A stretch of DNA of 64,000 nt from NCBI RefSeq assembly GCF_036711975.1, contig NC_091972.1, forward strand, positions 3,167,001-3,231,000, in the 5' to 3' direction. The DNA is from Onthophagus taurus. Taxonomy: Eukaryota; Arthropoda; Insecta; Coleoptera; Scarabaeidae. Position 1 is the first letter of the stretch, and each line of letters begins with the position of its first letter. Both the position numbers and the translations under genes were made by a program. Under the pieces are notes generated by a model, which saw nothing but the letters and a program-made list of their open reading frames with translations, was not told the DNA's origin and searched no databases. Positions 44,001-54,486 of the stretch are shown here, piece by piece.

Positions 44001-45725
44001 CAACTATTAATACGGAAATATTTAATAGATTGCATTGTTTTGAATTGGAGAAATAAGTTTTTTTAATTTTTAGCTACAGTACCGTAATTTACAGGAAACT
44101 GTAAATTTAATTTCTTCCACGACACTAAAAAAAAGTTTATTTTTAGATTTATTCTAAAACAGATCTGTCGAACGCTATATTTTTGTAATCAGAAAAAAAT
44201 AACGAATTCAATAAGCGAATAAAGTGGTTGTTTCTATTAAAAAAACGAAAATTGTGATAATATGTCAAAATCTAAAACTGAAAAAAATTTTTTGACTACG
44301 TCATCAAATTCTCTGTAAAAAAGTGTCCATATAATGTCTTAGTTATAATACTCCACCTATAATAATAACCAAGATAATTGCACTTGCTAATTTTACGATA
44401 TTTTCAATTTTGGCCTCTAGGGGAAAAACAAATAGCCTATTCGGACATCGAATTTGAACCACCCTGTACATATTTCCTAGAGAATGACAACAACTAGTAA
44501 ATAATTAACAATTAAAAACCAAAAATTAATAGAATACTAGTATAAATTTGACTAGATTGTGTTAAATACGCTATTTTTCTAAATATTTTCCACTACGGTG
44601 CTATTTGACTTACTCTAATTTTCTAAAGTAGTAATATATTGACTATTTAATTAAATCTGATGCGTATAAATCTCCAGCCAAATGTGTAATTTAACATAAC
44701 AGTTCAAAACAACATACTTTTACCATTTGGAATTACAATCAACTATTTTACCACGTTCTATGTAACTTATGCTTTTAAATTACGTATAATATCTTTCTTC
44801 TTCGGTAATTTCGTCATCTCCTATTAACACTATTGGCAAAACTATGGCAGCTAATACACAAATACCCACAGTTACTATTAAAATAACTTTAAAAGTTTTT
44901 GTTGTTAAACAAGCGTACATATTGATTGAGTGCAACGAATTGAAAGGATCGTTTCATTGCAAATATTGTTTCGGCTTTCTTTTAAACGAGTTTGATTAGA
45001 GGTTATAAACGAATTTTATACCAAAACATAAACAACGATAAAACAATTGGAAGATTAGTAACGATAATATTGAGGTGTCACAAAAAGTTATTTTTTATAT
45101 CGTTCTTTTTGGTATTAGGGGATATCGGCAATAAACAAACGATTATTTATTGTTTTATTTTTTAATGGATTCTTTTAAGGTTAACCAATTCAACCGCTTT
45201 CACCGTTTGCCCTTGTTCTTTTATTCTTTGAGATAAAAAGTAAACAACATATTTTTTGTCATTGAACATTGTTAGAACTACATTTGTTGAAATGCATAAA
45301 AGAATTGATTATCTTGAAGGTGAAATATTTTTAAGATTAATTGAGTTGACGTCATAATTGTTAGATAGACGAACAACGCATTAATTTATGAGCGTGCATT
45401 TTCCGTGTTTGCATTGCAAAATACCGAGAGGAAATATTGTAGTTGAGAGAACTTGGAAAATTTATTGATAACGTGTTTGAAATTGTTTCAAAAAGTGCAA
45501 ACATAAAAAAATGAACCTTTTTTTTCAAAAAGCGATTTTCTTATCTTTTTTATCTTTTATCTACGGTCGCTATTCACTTTCTTATCGTGGTATTTCAGTT
45601 GCCTAACTAAAATTTTTTACAAACCTAATATTTTTACAAATTCAATTAAACATCACTTACCCTTCGACGAAAATGAAGTTTACAAGAACCGCAACCGCGA
45701 TGTGTTTAAGTATGGTCGCGGACAT
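35080..45725 (-). CDS. NAG1: Chitooligosaccharidolytic beta-N-acetylglucosaminidase (NAG1/Hex1)
   Basis: Exons 45725-45661, 36865-35895 and 35837-35080 give 1,794 nt, 597 residues, the usual size. Exon 1 encodes the signal peptide MSATILKHIAVAVLVNFIF and ends ...VEG|gtaagt in phase 2. Exon 2 opens after TTTATTTCTAG with the matching phase (SPQWRYQCVEGTCKK). The link across 8.8 kb is inferred from phase, signal peptide and promoter. Domains: Cys-rich N-terminus with AGLWPIPSG, GH20b domain, then the GH20 barrel with YPYRGLILDTARNFMS, WHITDSHSFPY, EFDAPAHVGEGW, a Cys loop CVEPPC, and HMGGDEVAFQCW. Asp365-Glu366 are the catalytic pair, near D367/E368 of the well-studied Ostrinia Hex1. The loop V326-E327 corresponds to its +1 sugar site. 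The enzyme degrades chitooligosaccharides at moulting. Confidence 0.9.
37012..37383. mobile_element. MITE family T, copy 1
   Basis: Terminal inverted repeats of about 29 bp beginning TACTCTGTTTTTAAACC (here TATTCTG on the left). Collinear with 40598-41002 over its length. Contains AT-rich internal sequence and no ORF. Confidence 0.85.
37384..37500. repeat. Diverged CTAG-rich repeat beside MITE T copy 1
   Basis: TTCTAGTGCAAGTGTTAGTTCTAG, then TTATTCAGCGCTAAG and GTATATTTTTAAG. The same order occurs at 41117-41580 beside MITE T copy 2, so the two regions share more than the MITE. Confidence 0.6.
37829..37902 (+). pseudogene. THAP-like zinc-finger first exon, candidate
   Basis: ATG followed by FCIVCGCSEDEVGKLFCFPKNKD and a donor AG|GTTAGT. 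A C-x2-C start followed by FCFPK resembles the N-terminus of C2CH THAP fingers, found in P-element-derived genes. A second similar start, MTCCILCGTKSK with a TAAGT-type donor, is at about 41610-41646. No following exon was found for either, so they are probably remnants in the intron. Confidence 0.4.
38505..38859. repeat. Three 122-bp tandem repeats
   Basis: Units at 38516, 38638 and 38760 repeat AATGGCAATTATAGCGTGAAG and GTAAGGTTAGTTTTG in order. Part of a unit also occurs near 37490-37545. The right end continues at 40561, beyond the MITE nest, as ATTAATTATACCTTGAAG. Confidence 0.85.
38860..40563. mobile_element. Outer MITE with GTTCGTTGGG termini
   Basis: AGCTTTGTTCGTTGGGACTG at the left (38860, repeated at 38997) pairs with its complement ending at 40563. 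The first 130 bp of the element are tandemly duplicated at the left end. It interrupts the third 122-bp repeat: sequence left of it ends ACAAACAT and right of it resumes TTAATTATACC. Left and right flanks are ATA and ATT, so the 3-bp TSD is imperfect. Confidence 0.75.
39096..39734. mobile_element. Inner Harbinger-type MITE
   Basis: Termini AGCTGTGTTTGGTAC and AGCTTTGTTTGGTA (complement) are flanked by TTA on both sides (39093-39095, 39735-39737). It lies inside the outer MITE at 38860-40563, whose ends it resembles. Confidence 0.75.
40598..41002. mobile_element. MITE family T, copy 2
   Basis: TACTCTGTTTTTAAACCAGG and its complement at the other end form inverted repeats of about 29 bp with TA at the edges. 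It has about 33 bp absent from copy 1 (around 40707-40745). Confidence 0.88.
41117..41545. repeat. Three successive hairpins in CTAG-rich repeats
   Basis: Each unit of about 130-140 bp has an inverted pair, AACATTC(A/G)G(G/A)TTTAGCC and GGCTAAAC(G/C)..GAATG, around a short loop. The units are separated by TTCTAGTTCTAG..CTAGTG tracts and their complements. Both strands look alike, giving false ORFs. Centres are near 41260, 41375 and 41480. Confidence 0.8.
42338..43019. mobile_element. MITE with long (about 130 bp) inverted repeats
   Basis: TATAYAGGSTGGTCCGTTAC at both ends in inverted orientation. Homology continues for about 130 bp through ATTCCTTACATTAAATTRTT and ACCCAATTTATSTTAGTCCA. A 63-codon frame in the centre has no recognisable match. 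Confidence 0.88.
43031..43171. repeat. Imperfect fold-back
   Basis: Outer arms GTTAATAATTTTC / GAAAATTATTAAC and inner arms AATTGAATTGACACA / TGTGTCAATTCAATT. Confidence 0.75.
43907..44126. mobile_element. 220-bp MITE with 45-bp inverted repeats
   Basis: TAGTGTCGTCTAAGAAATGA and the complement of its right partner TAGTGTCGTGGAAGAAATTA. Both continue through AATTTACAGTTTCCTGTAAA. TA lies at each edge. Regions 42070-42170 and 44135-44205 are also inverted copies of each other (GATTTATTCTAAAAC), so a larger degraded element may enclose this one. Confidence 0.8.
44780..44920 (-). CDS. 46-residue single-pass membrane peptide, candidate smORF
   Basis: ATG at 44920 to TAA at 44780. Residues about 10-34 (FKVILIVTVGICVLAAIVLPIVLIG) form one hydrophobic helix, followed by an acidic tail DDEITEEERYYT. 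A TATAAAA lies upstream on the same strand near 45016. It lies inside NAG1 intron 1, on the same strand. I know no homologue. A clean helix with a charged tail in AT-rich DNA is suggestive, not proof. Confidence 0.45.
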   Translation of the reverse strand: MYACLTTKTFKVILIVTVGICVLAAIVLPIVLIGDDEITEEERYYT

Positions 45726-45755
45726 GGTGTTTTTTCGAAACGACTTTGCTTGGCT

Positions 45756-45763
45756 TATTTATA
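45756..45763 (-). promoter_or_regulatory. TATA box upstream of the NAG1 signal-peptide exon
   Basis: TATAAATA on the minus strand, about 31-38 bp before the ATG at 45725. The implied 5' UTR is very short. Confidence 0.55.
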
Positions 45764-45769
45764 GGAACG

Positions 45770-46405
45770 GTTGAGTAACGTTGACCCCTGACCGGTTCTG
45801 CTGTTTACCAATGTCTTCTTTGTCCCATAAAAAAATACCAAATTATCTTAAACTATTAGCAGACTAGTTAATTTTTTCGCGCGGAACGAGCTCAATAACT
45901 GTTCTTTTATTTATGTGATTGTTTTATTTCACATCGTCGCACTTTCACAGACAACTTATAACAGGCTTCGGCTGTGAACTAATTTAATATAACTCGACTC
46001 GGTTTGGCTTCGGAAACTCACTACAAAAGCGGTAGACGAGAAACGTTGTAGTGAAAGCCATCGCTTTGGAACTTAAATATCAAAAAAAAAAATTAAAGTA
46101 AATATTCTTGAAGTGAAGATTTTTATTTTTTATCCTACGATGTATCTAATCAATAAACCAAGGTTGTTTTAAATAATTAATGTATATGAAGGTCAAATAA
46201 CAGAAAATTGGTATTAAATATTTAAAATTTTTCAAGTTTATTTAACTTTAGTAATACAAAAAAATTTAATCTAAAACTTACTAATTGATTATATTTGCAT
46301 TTGGCGCCTATTTTCTAAATTAAATGTTTATCTACATTACTAAGCATACAAAATTTTTATTGATTTAAATGACAAAAATGATAATGATAAATATTCAATA
46401 AAAAA
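45770..46405. other. Intergenic region between NAG1 promoter and Vanin-like gene 1
   Basis: It holds the 3' UTR of Vanin-like gene 1 (AATAAA on the minus strand near 46355) and the presumed NAG1 promoter. Nothing else is recognised. Confidence 0.5.
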
Positions 46406-49400
46406 TTACATTAAATACGCAGCGACGATTGATGAAAAAATCAACATTGTTAATGCTTTAATAAACGATCCAAAACCTCTTCCAACTTCCCCACCATCCA
46501 AATTATAAACTCGCCCAAATATTCCAAAAGCCATGATATCATTAGCTCTCTCTATGGTCATTGCAATTTCAACTTGCCCATCTTCTATATCTCCCTCGCA
46601 ATAAGTGTACAAAGTTAAAGGACGTAAAGAGCTGCTAAGAGTCGATGGTATGTAAAAAGTATCTTGGTTCGTTGGAACGTGAGTTTTTATGGTAACCCTT
46701 GAGAACTCTACGTTAAAAGCCGATGGTCTCATACTACACGATGATGAATTATCATTTTGGCAAGCCACCAAAGCGCAACTTCTTACTCCTAACGTTGAAA
46801 GTGGATTGCTCATCGATCGAATACCATAAAAAGCGGCAACTCTAAAAATTAAAATTAAATTGGCTTTTTATTCTTGGTAAAAAATTTATAACAAACTTGT
46901 AAACTGTGCTGGTATTTGTTAAAGGAGAATTAAAGGCGATGTCGTATTCGCAACAAAAATCACTTCCTTCGCTACAAACTTCACCGGTGGTCACATTTAC
47001 TCCAAGTTCCAAATCGACGAAAGTGTAAAGTTCCATGTTTTCGAAATTTAATCCAAAATTATCTACGGTGGGAGGTTGTCCACCGATTCTTGGGATTACC
47101 TATTATTAAAACGCAAAATATATAGAGAGTGAACAAAGGTCTGGAAACGTCTAATTTTCCCCTAAATGAGTAGAGCATAAAATTTGGGATCTAAAGTTTA
47201 TCTTATAGCAAATTATCTTATAGTGAATGATAAGGGTGGAACGGATATCCGGCAATTATCCGGATATTAAAAACCTATTACTTAATACTCCACCATTCTC
47301 AGAAATTAGTGGGTGTTAGTTAGGTGTTGGACACTGCAGATAATAATCAAGTTCAACCCCAATAGGACTTTTTTCAATAAATACAACTTTATTTATATCA
47401 GGTTTATCCTTAGTGTTTAACCTCATTGTAACAATCCCAACACGATATAGAAAATCTATTGTTGCAGTTTCGTCTAGTTTTCTTCTCTTCGCTTGTAATT
47501 CAACAACACATTCATTACTAACAGAACTGTCGCTGTTATCACTTTCGATTATTAATTAAAGTATCCTGTTTATAATGCAAAAAGCCGTTTTGAAAAATCA
47601 CTTTCAGTTCTTGAGAAATAAATTTTTGAAATGATCGACAATTTTTTTCAATTTTCGCCAATTAAGTTTTAAAAATTCGTATAAAATCCAGTTCTTGGAA
47701 TATGAGTATGAAAATTTCCCAAAGTGTTAACAAAAGTGTCCTCTTTCCAATAAACCAACCCGTTTTGAAAAATAACTTTTAGTTTTTGAGAAAACAATAT
47801 TTGAAGTTTTGATAAAATTTTCGATGTTGCAGTTTTCATCGATAACTAGCAAAATTCGCTATAAAATTAATTTCTTGAAGGATCCTTGTGGAAATATCAC
47901 CAATTACTAATGAAAGTATTCTCTTTTTAATGCAAAAAGCCGTTTTGAAAAATCACTTTCAGTTCACGAGAAAAATTTTTGAAATGATCGACGATTTTTT
48001 CGAATTTTGCAATATTCGCCGATTAAGTTTTAAAAATTCGTATAAAATCCATTTCTTGGAATATAAGTATGAAAATTTCCCAAAGTGGTAATAAGAGTGT
48101 CCTCTTTCCAATGAATCCACCTGTTTTGAAAAATAACTTGTAGTTTTAGAGAAAACAATATTTGAAGTTTTGATAAAATTTTCGATGTTGCAATTGTCAT
48201 CGATAATTTCCAAAATTCGCTATAAAATTAATTTCTTGAGGGATCCGTGTGGAAATATCACCAATTACTAATGAAAGTATTCTCTTTTTAATGCAAAAAG
48301 CCGTTTTGAAAAATCACCTTTAGTTCACGAGAAAAATTTTTGAAATGATTGACGATTTTTTCGAATTTTGCAATTTTCGCCGATTAAGTTTTAAAAATTC
48401 GTATAAAATCCATTTCTTTGAATATAAGTATGAAATTCTCCCAAAGTGTTAATAAGAGTGTCCTCTTTCCAATGAATTAACACGTTTTGAGAAAACAATT
48501 TTTGAAGTTGTGATAAAATTTTCGATGTTGCAATTTTCATCGATAGTTTTCAAAATTCGCTATAAAATTAATTTCTTGAGGGATCCTTGTGGAAATATCA
48601 CCAATTACTAATGAAAGTATTCTCTTTTTAATGCAAAAAGCCGTTTTGAAAAATCGCTTTTAGTTCATGAGAAATAAATTTTTGAAATGATCGACAATTT
48701 TTTCCTATTTTGAAATTTTCGCCGATTAAGTTTTAAAAATTCGTATAAAATCCATTTCTTGGAATATAAGTATGAAAATTTCCTAAAGTGGTAATAAGAG
48801 GGTCCTCTTTCGAATGAACCAACACATTTTGAGAAATAACCTTTAGTTTTTGAGAAAACAATATTTGAAGTTTTGATAAAATTTTCGATGTTGCAATTTG
48901 CATCGATAACTTGCAAAATTCGCTATAAAATTAATTTCTTGAAGGATCCTTGTGGAAATATCACCAATTACTAATGAAAGTATTCTCTTTTTAATGCAGC
49001 AAGCCGTTTTGAAAAATCGCTTTTAGTTCTTGAGAAATAAATTTTTGAAATGATCGAAAAATTTTTCCAATTTTGAAATTTTCACCGATTCAATTTTAAA
49101 AATTCGTATAAAATCCAGTTCTTGGAATATAAGTATGAAAAATTTCCAAAGTGTTAACAAAAGTGTCCTCTTTCCAATAAATCAACCCGTTTTGAAAAAT
49201 AACTTTTAGTTTTTGAGAAAACAATATTTGAAGTTTTGATAAAATTTTCGATGTTGCAATTTTCATCGATAACTTGCAAAATTCGCTATAAAATTAATTT
49301 CTTGAAGGATCCTTGTGGAAATATCACCAATTACTAATGAAAGTATTCTCTTTTTAATGCAACAAGCCGTTTTGAAAAATCGCTTTTAGTTCTTGAGAAA

Positions 49401-52400
49401 TAAATTTTTGAAATGATCGAAAATTTTTTCCAACTTTGAAATTTTCGCCGATTCAATTTTAAAAATTCGTATAAAATCCAGTTCTTGGAATATAAGTATG
49501 AAAATTTTCCAAAGTGTTAACAAAAGTGTCCTCTTTCCAATGAACCAACCCATTTTGAAAAATAACGTTTAGTTTTTGAGAAAACAATATTTGAAGTTTT
49601 GATAAAATTTTCGATGTTGCAATTTTCATCGATAGTTTTCAAAATTCGCTATAAAATTAATTTCTTGAAGGATCCTTGTGGAAATATCACCAATTACTAA
49701 TGAAAGTATTCTCTTTTTAATGCAAAAAGCCGTTTTGAAAAATCACTTTCAGTTCACCAGAAAAATTTTTGAAATGATCGACGATTTTTTCGAATTTTGC
49801 AATTTTCGCCGATTAAGTTTTTAAAAATTCGTATAAAATCCATTTCTTGGAATATAAGTATGAAAATTTCCCAAAGTGGTAATAAGAGAGGGTCCTCTTT
49901 CGAATGAACCAACACATTTTGAGAAATAACCTTTAGTTTTTGAGAAAACAATATTTGAAGTTTTGATAAAATTTTCGATGTTGCAATTTTCATCGATAGT
50001 TTTCAAAATTCGCTATAAAATTAATTTCTTGAAGGATCCTTGTGGAAATATCACCAATTACTAATGAAAGTATTCTCTTTTTAATGTAAAAAGCCGTTTT
50101 GAAAAATCACTTTCCGTTCTTGAGAAATAAATTTTTGAAATGATCGACAATTTTTTCCTATTTTGAAATTTTCGCCGATTCAATTTTCAAAATTCGTATA
50201 AAATCCAGATCTTGGAATACGAGTATGAAAATTTTCCAAAGGGTTAACAAAAGTGTCCTCTTTCCAATGAACCAATCCATTTTGTAAAATAACTTTTAGT
50301 TTTTGAGAAAACAATATTTGAAGTTTTGATAAAATTTTCGATGTTGCAATTTTCATCGATAATTTTCAAAATTCGCTATAAAATTAATTTCTTGAGGGAT
50401 CCTTGTGGAAATATCACCGATTATCAATTACAGTATTCTCTTTTTAATGCAAAAAGCCGTTTTGAAAAATCACTTTCAGTTCACGAGAAAAATTTTTAAA
50501 ATGATCGACGATTTTTTAGAATTTTGCAATTTTCGCCGATTAAGTTTTAAAAATTGGTATAAAATCCATTTCTTGGAATATAAGTATGAAAATTTCCCAA
50601 AGTGGTAATAAGAGGGTCCTCTTTCGAATGAACCAACACATTTTGAGAAATAACCTTTAGTTTTTGAGAAAACAATATTTGAAGTTTTGATAAAATTTTC
50701 GATGTTGCAATTTTCATCGATAGTTTTCAAAATTCGCTATAAAATTAATTTCTTGAAGGATCCTTGTGGAAATATCACCAATTACTAATGAAAGTATTCT
50801 CTTTTTAATGCAACAAGCCGTTTTGAAAAATCGCTTTTAGTTCTTGAGAAATAAATTTTTGAAATGATCGAAAATTTTTTCCAATTTTGAAATTTTCGCC
50901 GATTCAATTTTAAAAATTCGTATAAAATCCAGTTCTTGGAATATAAGTATGAAAATTTTCCAAAGTGTTAACAAAAGTGTCCTCTTTCCAATGAAGCAAC
51001 CCATTTTGTAAAATAACTTTTAGTTTTTGAGAAAACAATATTTGAAGTTTTGATAAAATTTTCGATGTTGCAATTTGCATCGATAACTTGCAAAATTCGC
51101 TATAAAATTAATTTCTTGAAGGATCCTTGTGGAAATATCACCAATTACTAATGAAAGTATTCTCTTTTTAATGCAAAAAGCCGTTTTGAAAAATCACTTT
51201 CAGTTCATGAGAAATATATTTTTGAAATGATCAACAATTTTTTCGAATTTTGCAATTTTCGCCGATTAAGTTTTAAAAATTCATATAAAATTCATTTCTT
51301 GGAATATGAGTATGAAAATTTCCCAAAGTGTTAACAAGAGTGTCCTCTTTCCAATGAACCAACACGTTTTTAGAAATAACTTTTAGTTTTTGAGACAACA
51401 ATATTTGAAGTTTTAATAAAATTTTCGTTGTTGCAATTTTCATCGATAATTTTCAAAATTCGCTATAAAATTAATTTCTTGAAGAATCCTGCAAAAATCG
51501 CCAATTATTAATTAAAGTATCCTCGTTTTAGAGTTGCTTCGTTAGTTATATCAGCATCAAAAAAGTTCATTTTGTATCTTGGATCCAAATAAGTTGACAT
51601 ATCTTATCAGCTTTCTTATTAATTTCATTTTTATTCAAATATCGTAATAATGTGGCAATGTAGGGTATTAAAAAAAAGCAATTGCACTTTTTTGTAATGG
51701 ATATTTATTAAGTCATCTTCAAGTTAATCAAAATTTCGGTAGATCAAAATTTAATAAATATCCATTACAAAAAAGTGCAATTTCTTTATTTTAATTTACG
51801 ATTAATGGAAACAAATAATAATTACTACAAAATATCGGGTATCACTTCAAAAATGCCAAATAATCGGATATCCGGCCGAAGGGGATGCCGAATATCCGGT
51901 ATACAGCTTTTCGCAAAATCACTATCCGTTCTATCACTAGTGAACGACCATAATGAATTAGTGATAGGCAATTCACAAGAAAATTTTCCCAAGTAGCATG
52001 AAATAGAGATGTTATAGACAGATTATTTTAAGCTCTGACCCGTTTTTGATAAGTATACGTCCATTGCCAAGAAAATCAATGAAAATACTTTTCAAAGAAA
52101 CCATTCATCTTCTTCTGACAGGAAGCATAAACGATATGAACGTTATGAACAAAACTTTGGAAGCAATGCAGTTAGTGAGGTAATGATTTGACACATTTAC
52201 GAGAAAATTAGACTTTTGTCCCACTCTCTATATAAATCATCTTATTTACATTAACATTGTGTTCACAAACGCTAGCTGGCGTTCTCGTTGGTATAATATT
52301 AACTCTTGATGCTAATCTGGTTTGCGTAGTTATTAATGATAAATCAATGATTCCGATTGAAGCATCAGATAGAAAAATACCAGAACCGCCCATGCCGTCT

Positions 52401-53742
52401 CTTGGATCACTATATCCCGATGCTAAGAGATTAACTCCATATTTTTTAGCAACGCCGTCTTGTAACGAAAGACCTAAAAGAATTTTTTTTTTTTTAAATA
52501 ACAAATCAACCGAAAATGTTTGTTCACCTTTAAAGAATGGCGTTTCAGAATGCCAAGAATTTGGGTAGATAAGGTCGGTGACTCTAAGGTCATTCATTAA
52601 CGTTTCCAACGGGTTTTTGTGCAGAATATCGGCTGTTGATAAAAGACCGAATGTAACACCGAAGCTTGTAAATACCGTAACTTCTTCGCCTGGCGTGAAC
52701 ATGTCTTCGTTAACCAAATTAATTTTACGATATCTAAAATTCAAGTAATATAATTATTTTGATTGATTTCTTATAAACCAATACCTTGCTATTACAGCAC
52801 CTCTTGTATCAAAAACTACATTAGTATTATAATAAATTATAGAGTTGGTTGATGAATTGGCTTTTTCGATAACATTTATGACGACGTAAACTTGATGTTG
52901 AAATGCAGCACAAGATATAAGAACAAGAAACTATAATAAAAAAAAAATTGTAATATTATTTTTAATTAATTTTAGGAGAAAATTTCAGTTTTTATCAGAT
53001 TAAATTATTTTTTCAATAAATTCGTTTTATAAATGTTCGTTTATTGCGTAACATTCACGCGTTTACTTGTGATAAGCAAAACCTTAGCCCGGATTTGTAC
53101 CTCACACATTCAATAGGATTTTAAGTATTCACTTTATCTTACGTAAACATTACTCACAGATATACGAATTGTATTAAGTGTAAATACAAAAATTCCTATA
53201 ATATCGATTACTCACATTTAATATAAAGTTAATAATAAGTTTATTTTATATAATTTTAGGAGCGATTTATTTTTAATTTGGATTTTATTGTATAAACTTA
53301 CATCTGCATATGGACTCCTTACTCGCATACATGGTGAGGCATCTTCAGCTGGAGTCGGAACATAGGTGCTAATATTTTCCAAATTGTTGGGTAAATTTGG
53401 AGTCGTTAAAACGTATTCTGGAAAAACTATGATGTTGGCATTTGATTCGTTTTTAGCTTGTCCAATTTGGAATACGCATTCTCTTGTATTAGTTAAAACA
53501 TTTTCGAAATCGGATAAACCCGGGTCGTTTTTTAATCCATATTCCATCACCACAGCCACATAAGATTCCTTTTAATAATGTGAATAACACAAGAATTATT
53601 AAGTTAATATTAGAAAAGATTTTAATTGAATGTTAAATTTTAAACGATGCAAGAATGATTCATATAGATGTATTACCTGGGCTTTGGAGAAACATCCCAT
53701 CAATAAAAGTAAGAGTACACAATGAAAACTTTGGAAGAACAT
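46406..53742 (-). CDS. Vanin-like protein 1 (nitrilase fold, GPI-anchored)
   Basis: Seven exons: 53742-53677, 53568-53302, 52930-52785, 52733-52528, 52473-52250, 47099-46897 and 46841-46406. All phases agree, for 515 residues. Residues 1-22 are a signal peptide (FHCVLLLLLMGCFSKAQ). The CN-hydrolase domain has the Glu in VFPEYVLTTP (E73) and the Lys in RYRKINL (K163). The segment that carries the nucleophile in pantetheinases and biotinidases (TC-x-D) reads LLSTADIL, with Thr193-Ala194, so Cys is absent. The C-terminal Vanin domain (CCEYDIAF, GVRSCALVACQ) ends in a hydrophobic tail (KALTMLIFSSIVAAYLM), a GPI signal. Intron 4 is 54 bp and can be misread as coding. Intron 5 is 5.15 kb and holds a hAT remnant and a satellite array. 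Pantetheinase activity is unlikely; a surface binding role is possible. Confidence 0.9.
47551..51523. repeat. 363-bp satellite, array 2 (about 11 copies)
   Basis: Same family as array 1 (GGATCCTTGTGGAAATATCACC, TTGAAGTTTTGATAAAATTT) but more diverged between monomers and without clear dimers. Several monomers are shortened (for example around 48480). It starts and ends with the variant ATTATTAATTAAAGTATCCT. Short open frames of 60-84 codons recur in it on both strands. Confidence 0.93.
51681..51781. repeat. Perfect 31-bp inverted repeat with 39-bp loop
   Basis: Arms 51681-51711 and 51751-51781 (ATTGCACTTTTTTGTAATGG...) are exact complements. The loop begins GTCATCTTCAAG, like the CTGAAGATGAC motif at the Penelope termini, which suggests a small Penelope-derived remnant. 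Confidence 0.85.
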
Positions 53743-53759
53743 CTTGATGCTAATGCCAA

Positions 53760-54480
53760 AACTGAACTACTGGGATTTTTATTCCTTTTTACAGATCTTT
53801 AGCAATTTTTATCGGCCAGATTTAAGTAAATCCTTAGGGATTTGGGAAATTTAGGACACCGTTTTAATCAGCACGATAAACATTTATACAGGGTTTTTCT
53901 CAGATGATTACAAAAGATGAATAAATTTAAAACATATATGTATATTTTTAAATATAAAATCGCAAAAATTAACGTTTTTTATGCAGATCTAGAATAGTAG
54001 AGAATTTTATTAAATTATTGCAACTATTAATCATTCTTTTCATGTACCCATAAATTTCAATGCCAAAATAAATTATCGCAGGAGACTTTTTTTTTTATTG
54101 ATGATTTAATTAGTTCATATTATAACCAAAATTCGTTTCCAACTTTGAATAAAATATCGTTTTGGTTAATTATAGAAGTGTCTTTCTTCTTTCCATATCT
54201 TCGTAATTAACAGATTGGCGCTTTATTGATTATTAGGGCTTCTTGCGGCACTTACTTCTGTAACTGTTGGTAATGCCGCAGCTTGTGTAAACCGTTACTT
54301 GTTTGAACACGAGTCTGAATGGTGACAATTCGTGTTGCAAAGTACTTTAGCCCTCTCACACTTGCATAAATTTGTTTGACATTTCTTATCTTTCACTTCA
54401 AAAACCCTTGGCCCTCAAAGGCAGAATTTTGGCTACTAATCATAATTTTGGCTACTAATTAAAGCTTATTTTGGTGACGG
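53760..54480. other. Intergenic, upstream of Vanin-like gene 1
   Basis: A TCAGT initiator-like site lies close upstream of the Vanin-like 1 start (about 53763-53759, minus). The rest is AT-rich with no feature I can name. Confidence 0.45.
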
Positions 54481-54486
54481 AAAGTA

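Larger units (their letters stand above)
47229..51945 (-). mobile_element. hAT (ZBED-type) remnant containing satellite array 2
   Basis: GGAACGGATATCCGGC near 47236 and AGAACGGATAGTGA (complement near 51930) look like its ends, with GGATATCCGG motifs inside both. On the minus strand MSTYLDPRYKMNFFDADIT (about 51605-51545) is the hAT core motif. IESDNSDSSVSNECVVEL through GVELDYYLQCPTPN (about 47556-47330) is the C-terminal region. The 363-bp array lies between. The N-terminal BED and most catalytic blocks are lost. The boundaries are approximate. Confidence 0.65.

Noticed and set aside
45661..45725. This exon spliced to an exon near 44860 giving a short Cys peptide
   Set aside because: The phase allows it, but the acceptor is weak and the product ends at once. 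The NAG1 join gives a full enzyme of family length.
47888..50730. Repeated 60-84-codon frames on both strands
   Set aside because: They recur once per satellite monomer and overlap on opposite strands, so they are by-products of the 363-bp repeat.
52474..52527. Insertion GEQTFSVDLLFKKKKIL in Vanin-like protein 1
   Set aside because: It is a 54-bp GT-AG intron (gtgaac...ttttag). Removing it aligns FFKG-LSLQDG with protein 2.
52257..52568. 103-codon plus-strand frame
   Set aside because: Antisense shadow of Vanin-like 1 exons 4 and 5.
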